Assembly: GCA_002329325.1 (NCBI GenBank)
Contig: DCTX01000008.1
Coordinates: 208-7,148 of the forward strand
Length of the DNA stretch: 6,941 nt
Reading direction: 5' to 3'
Source: Anaerolineales bacterium UBA1429
GTDB taxonomy: Bacteria > Chloroflexota > Anaerolineae > UBA1429
The notes below the pieces were generated by a model that saw only the letters and a list, made by a program, of their open reading frames with translations, was not told the DNA's origin and made no database searches. Of the stretch, positions 6,074 to 6,941 are shown in pieces; position 1 is the first letter of the stretch; each line of letters opens with the position of its first letter. The translations under genes were made by a program, and so were the position numbers.

Positions 6074-6877
6074 ATGTCTGATTGGAGTCAGGGCGACGTC
6101 ATCACCAACGGTATGCGCATGCACTACTACCGCACGGGCGGCGACAAGCCCCCCCTCGTGCTGTGCCACGGCTTTTCCGACAACGGCCTGTGCTGGACTC
6201 GGGTGACGCGGCAGCTCGAAGCTGATTACGATGTGATCATGATTGACGCGCGAGGCCACGGCCTTTCCGAGGCGCCCGAGGGACCGTACGGCCCCCAGGC
6301 CCAGGCCGCCGACCTGGCCGGGCTGATCCGCGCCCTGGGGCTGCAGCGCCCCGCCGTCATGGGCCACTCCATGGGCGGCGCCACCACCCTGCACCTCTGC
6401 GCCGGCTATCCCGAGCTGGTGAGCCGTGCCATCCTGGAGGATGCGGGCGCGTCCGATCCTCGCCCGCCCTCGGAGGACACACCCCTGCGCCCGAACCTGG
6501 CCGTGTGGGTGACCGAGATGCAGAACAAGACCAAAGAAGAGATCATGGCCATCGGGCGCGCCCAATCGCCCCTGTGGGATGAGGAAGAGTTCGGCCCCTG
6601 GGCCGATGCCAAGCTGCAACTGCGTCCCCAGGCCATGGGCGTGCGCGCACCCCGTCCCCCCTGGCGCGAGACCATGGCCAAGGTGCAGTGCCCCTTGCTG
6701 ATGATCACGGCCGATAACGACAAGGGCTCCGGGGTCACGCCCGAGGCCGCCGCCGAGGCCACGCGCATCAACCCTCTGGTGCGCTTTATCCACATTCCCG
6801 GCGCGGGGCACAATGTGCGCCGCGAGCAGTTTGAGCCCTTTGTGGCGGCGGTGCGCGCCTTCTTGGCGGAAGGCTAG
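6074..6877 (+). CDS. Alpha/beta-hydrolase fold protein
   Basis: A 267-aa, apparently complete single-domain alpha/beta-hydrolase with no signal peptide or membrane segment, so cytoplasmic. The oxyanion-hole motif HGF is at 32-34, and DARGHGLSE (58-66) is the usual strand-4 loop. The nucleophile elbow is GHSMGG with Ser99. The likely acid is Asp216 in TADND (212-216; Asp214 is the alternative), and the catalytic His is His246 in GAGHNVRRE. Residues about 125-200 form the variable cap, rich in Trp, Pro and charged residues, which sets substrate choice; no subfamily can be named from it. Expected reactions are ester, lactone or similar C-O/C-C hydrolysis. The start is firm: AAAGGAG lies 6 nt before the ATG. 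It has its own promoter and is followed by a stem-loop, so it is probably a single-gene transcription unit. Confidence 0.92.
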   Translation: MSDWSQGDVITNGMRMHYYRTGGDKPPLVLCHGFSDNGLCWTRVTRQLEADYDVIMIDARGHGLSEAPEGPYGPQAQAADLAGLIRALGLQRPAVMGHSMGGATTLHLCAGYPELVSRAILEDAGASDPRPPSEDTPLRPNLAVWVTEMQNKTKEEIMAIGRAQSPLWDEEEFGPWADAKLQLRPQAMGVRAPRPPWRETMAKVQCPLLMITADNDKGSGVTPEAAAEATRINPLVRFIHIPGAGHNVRREQFEPFVAAVRAFLAEG

Positions 6878-6916
6878 AGTCACCCCACCGGCTCGGTAGC
6901 GGTGCGAACGGAAAAG

Positions 6917-6941
6917 AGGCCATCACCATCGGTGGTGGCCT
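6917..6941 (+). terminator. Probable intrinsic terminator, cut by the window edge
   Basis: AGGCCATCACC (6917-6927) and GGTGGTGGCCT (6931-6941) pair over 11 positions with one G/T wobble around an ATC loop. The stem begins 39 nt after the hydrolase stop. AAAA (6912-6915) just precedes it, so it could also act leftward as a bidirectional terminator. Any T-tract on the plus strand would lie past the last base, so it cannot be confirmed here. Confidence 0.65.

Noticed and set aside
5939..6883. 314-codon minus-strand frame opposite the hydrolase
   Set aside because: Antisense shadow; the plus-strand frame has a complete catalytic triad and strong RBS.

Overview
The window is GC-rich bacterial DNA with high G/C at third codon positions, carrying four genes. 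The organism is probably a member of the Chloroflexota (Anaerolineae-like). That is an inference from three things: a Tat-type lipoprotein solute-binding protein, two adjacent large GT-C membrane glycosyltransferases that each end in tandem beta-rich modules, and the base composition. No rRNA or other taxonomic marker is present.

Layout. (1) On the minus strand, positions 1-756 hold the first 252 codons of a family 5 (peptide/oligosaccharide-type) ABC transporter solute-binding lipoprotein; its 3' end lies outside the window. (2) Positions 757-1178 are a divergent intergenic region of about 420 bp. It holds a minus-strand promoter (1039-1067) that would give the transporter gene a leader of about 275 nt, a near-perfect hairpin right at the predicted transcript start (1007-1031), a perfect 14-bp palindrome (793-806), and a plus-strand promoter (1134-1162) just ahead of the next gene. 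(3) Positions 1179-5979 on the plus strand hold two integral-membrane glycosyltransferase-like proteins (778 and 826 aa) with a 17-nt overlap, so they form a coupled operon. (4) Positions 6074-6877 on the plus strand hold an alpha/beta-hydrolase with its own well-formed promoter, a leader hairpin and a strong ribosome-binding site. A stem-loop at the very end of the window (6917-6941) is probably its terminator.

How the genes relate. The two membrane proteins look like a functional pair that moves sugars from a polyprenyl-phosphate carrier to acceptors on the outer face of the membrane; the sugar and acceptor cannot be read from the sequence. The transporter gene and the hydrolase have separate promoters, and nothing here ties them to the glycosyltransferases beyond adjacency. 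I see no mobile element, CRISPR array, tRNA or rRNA. The window reads as ordinary chromosome, and its most interesting content is the regulatory DNA between the divergent genes and the module repetition in the two glycosyltransferases.
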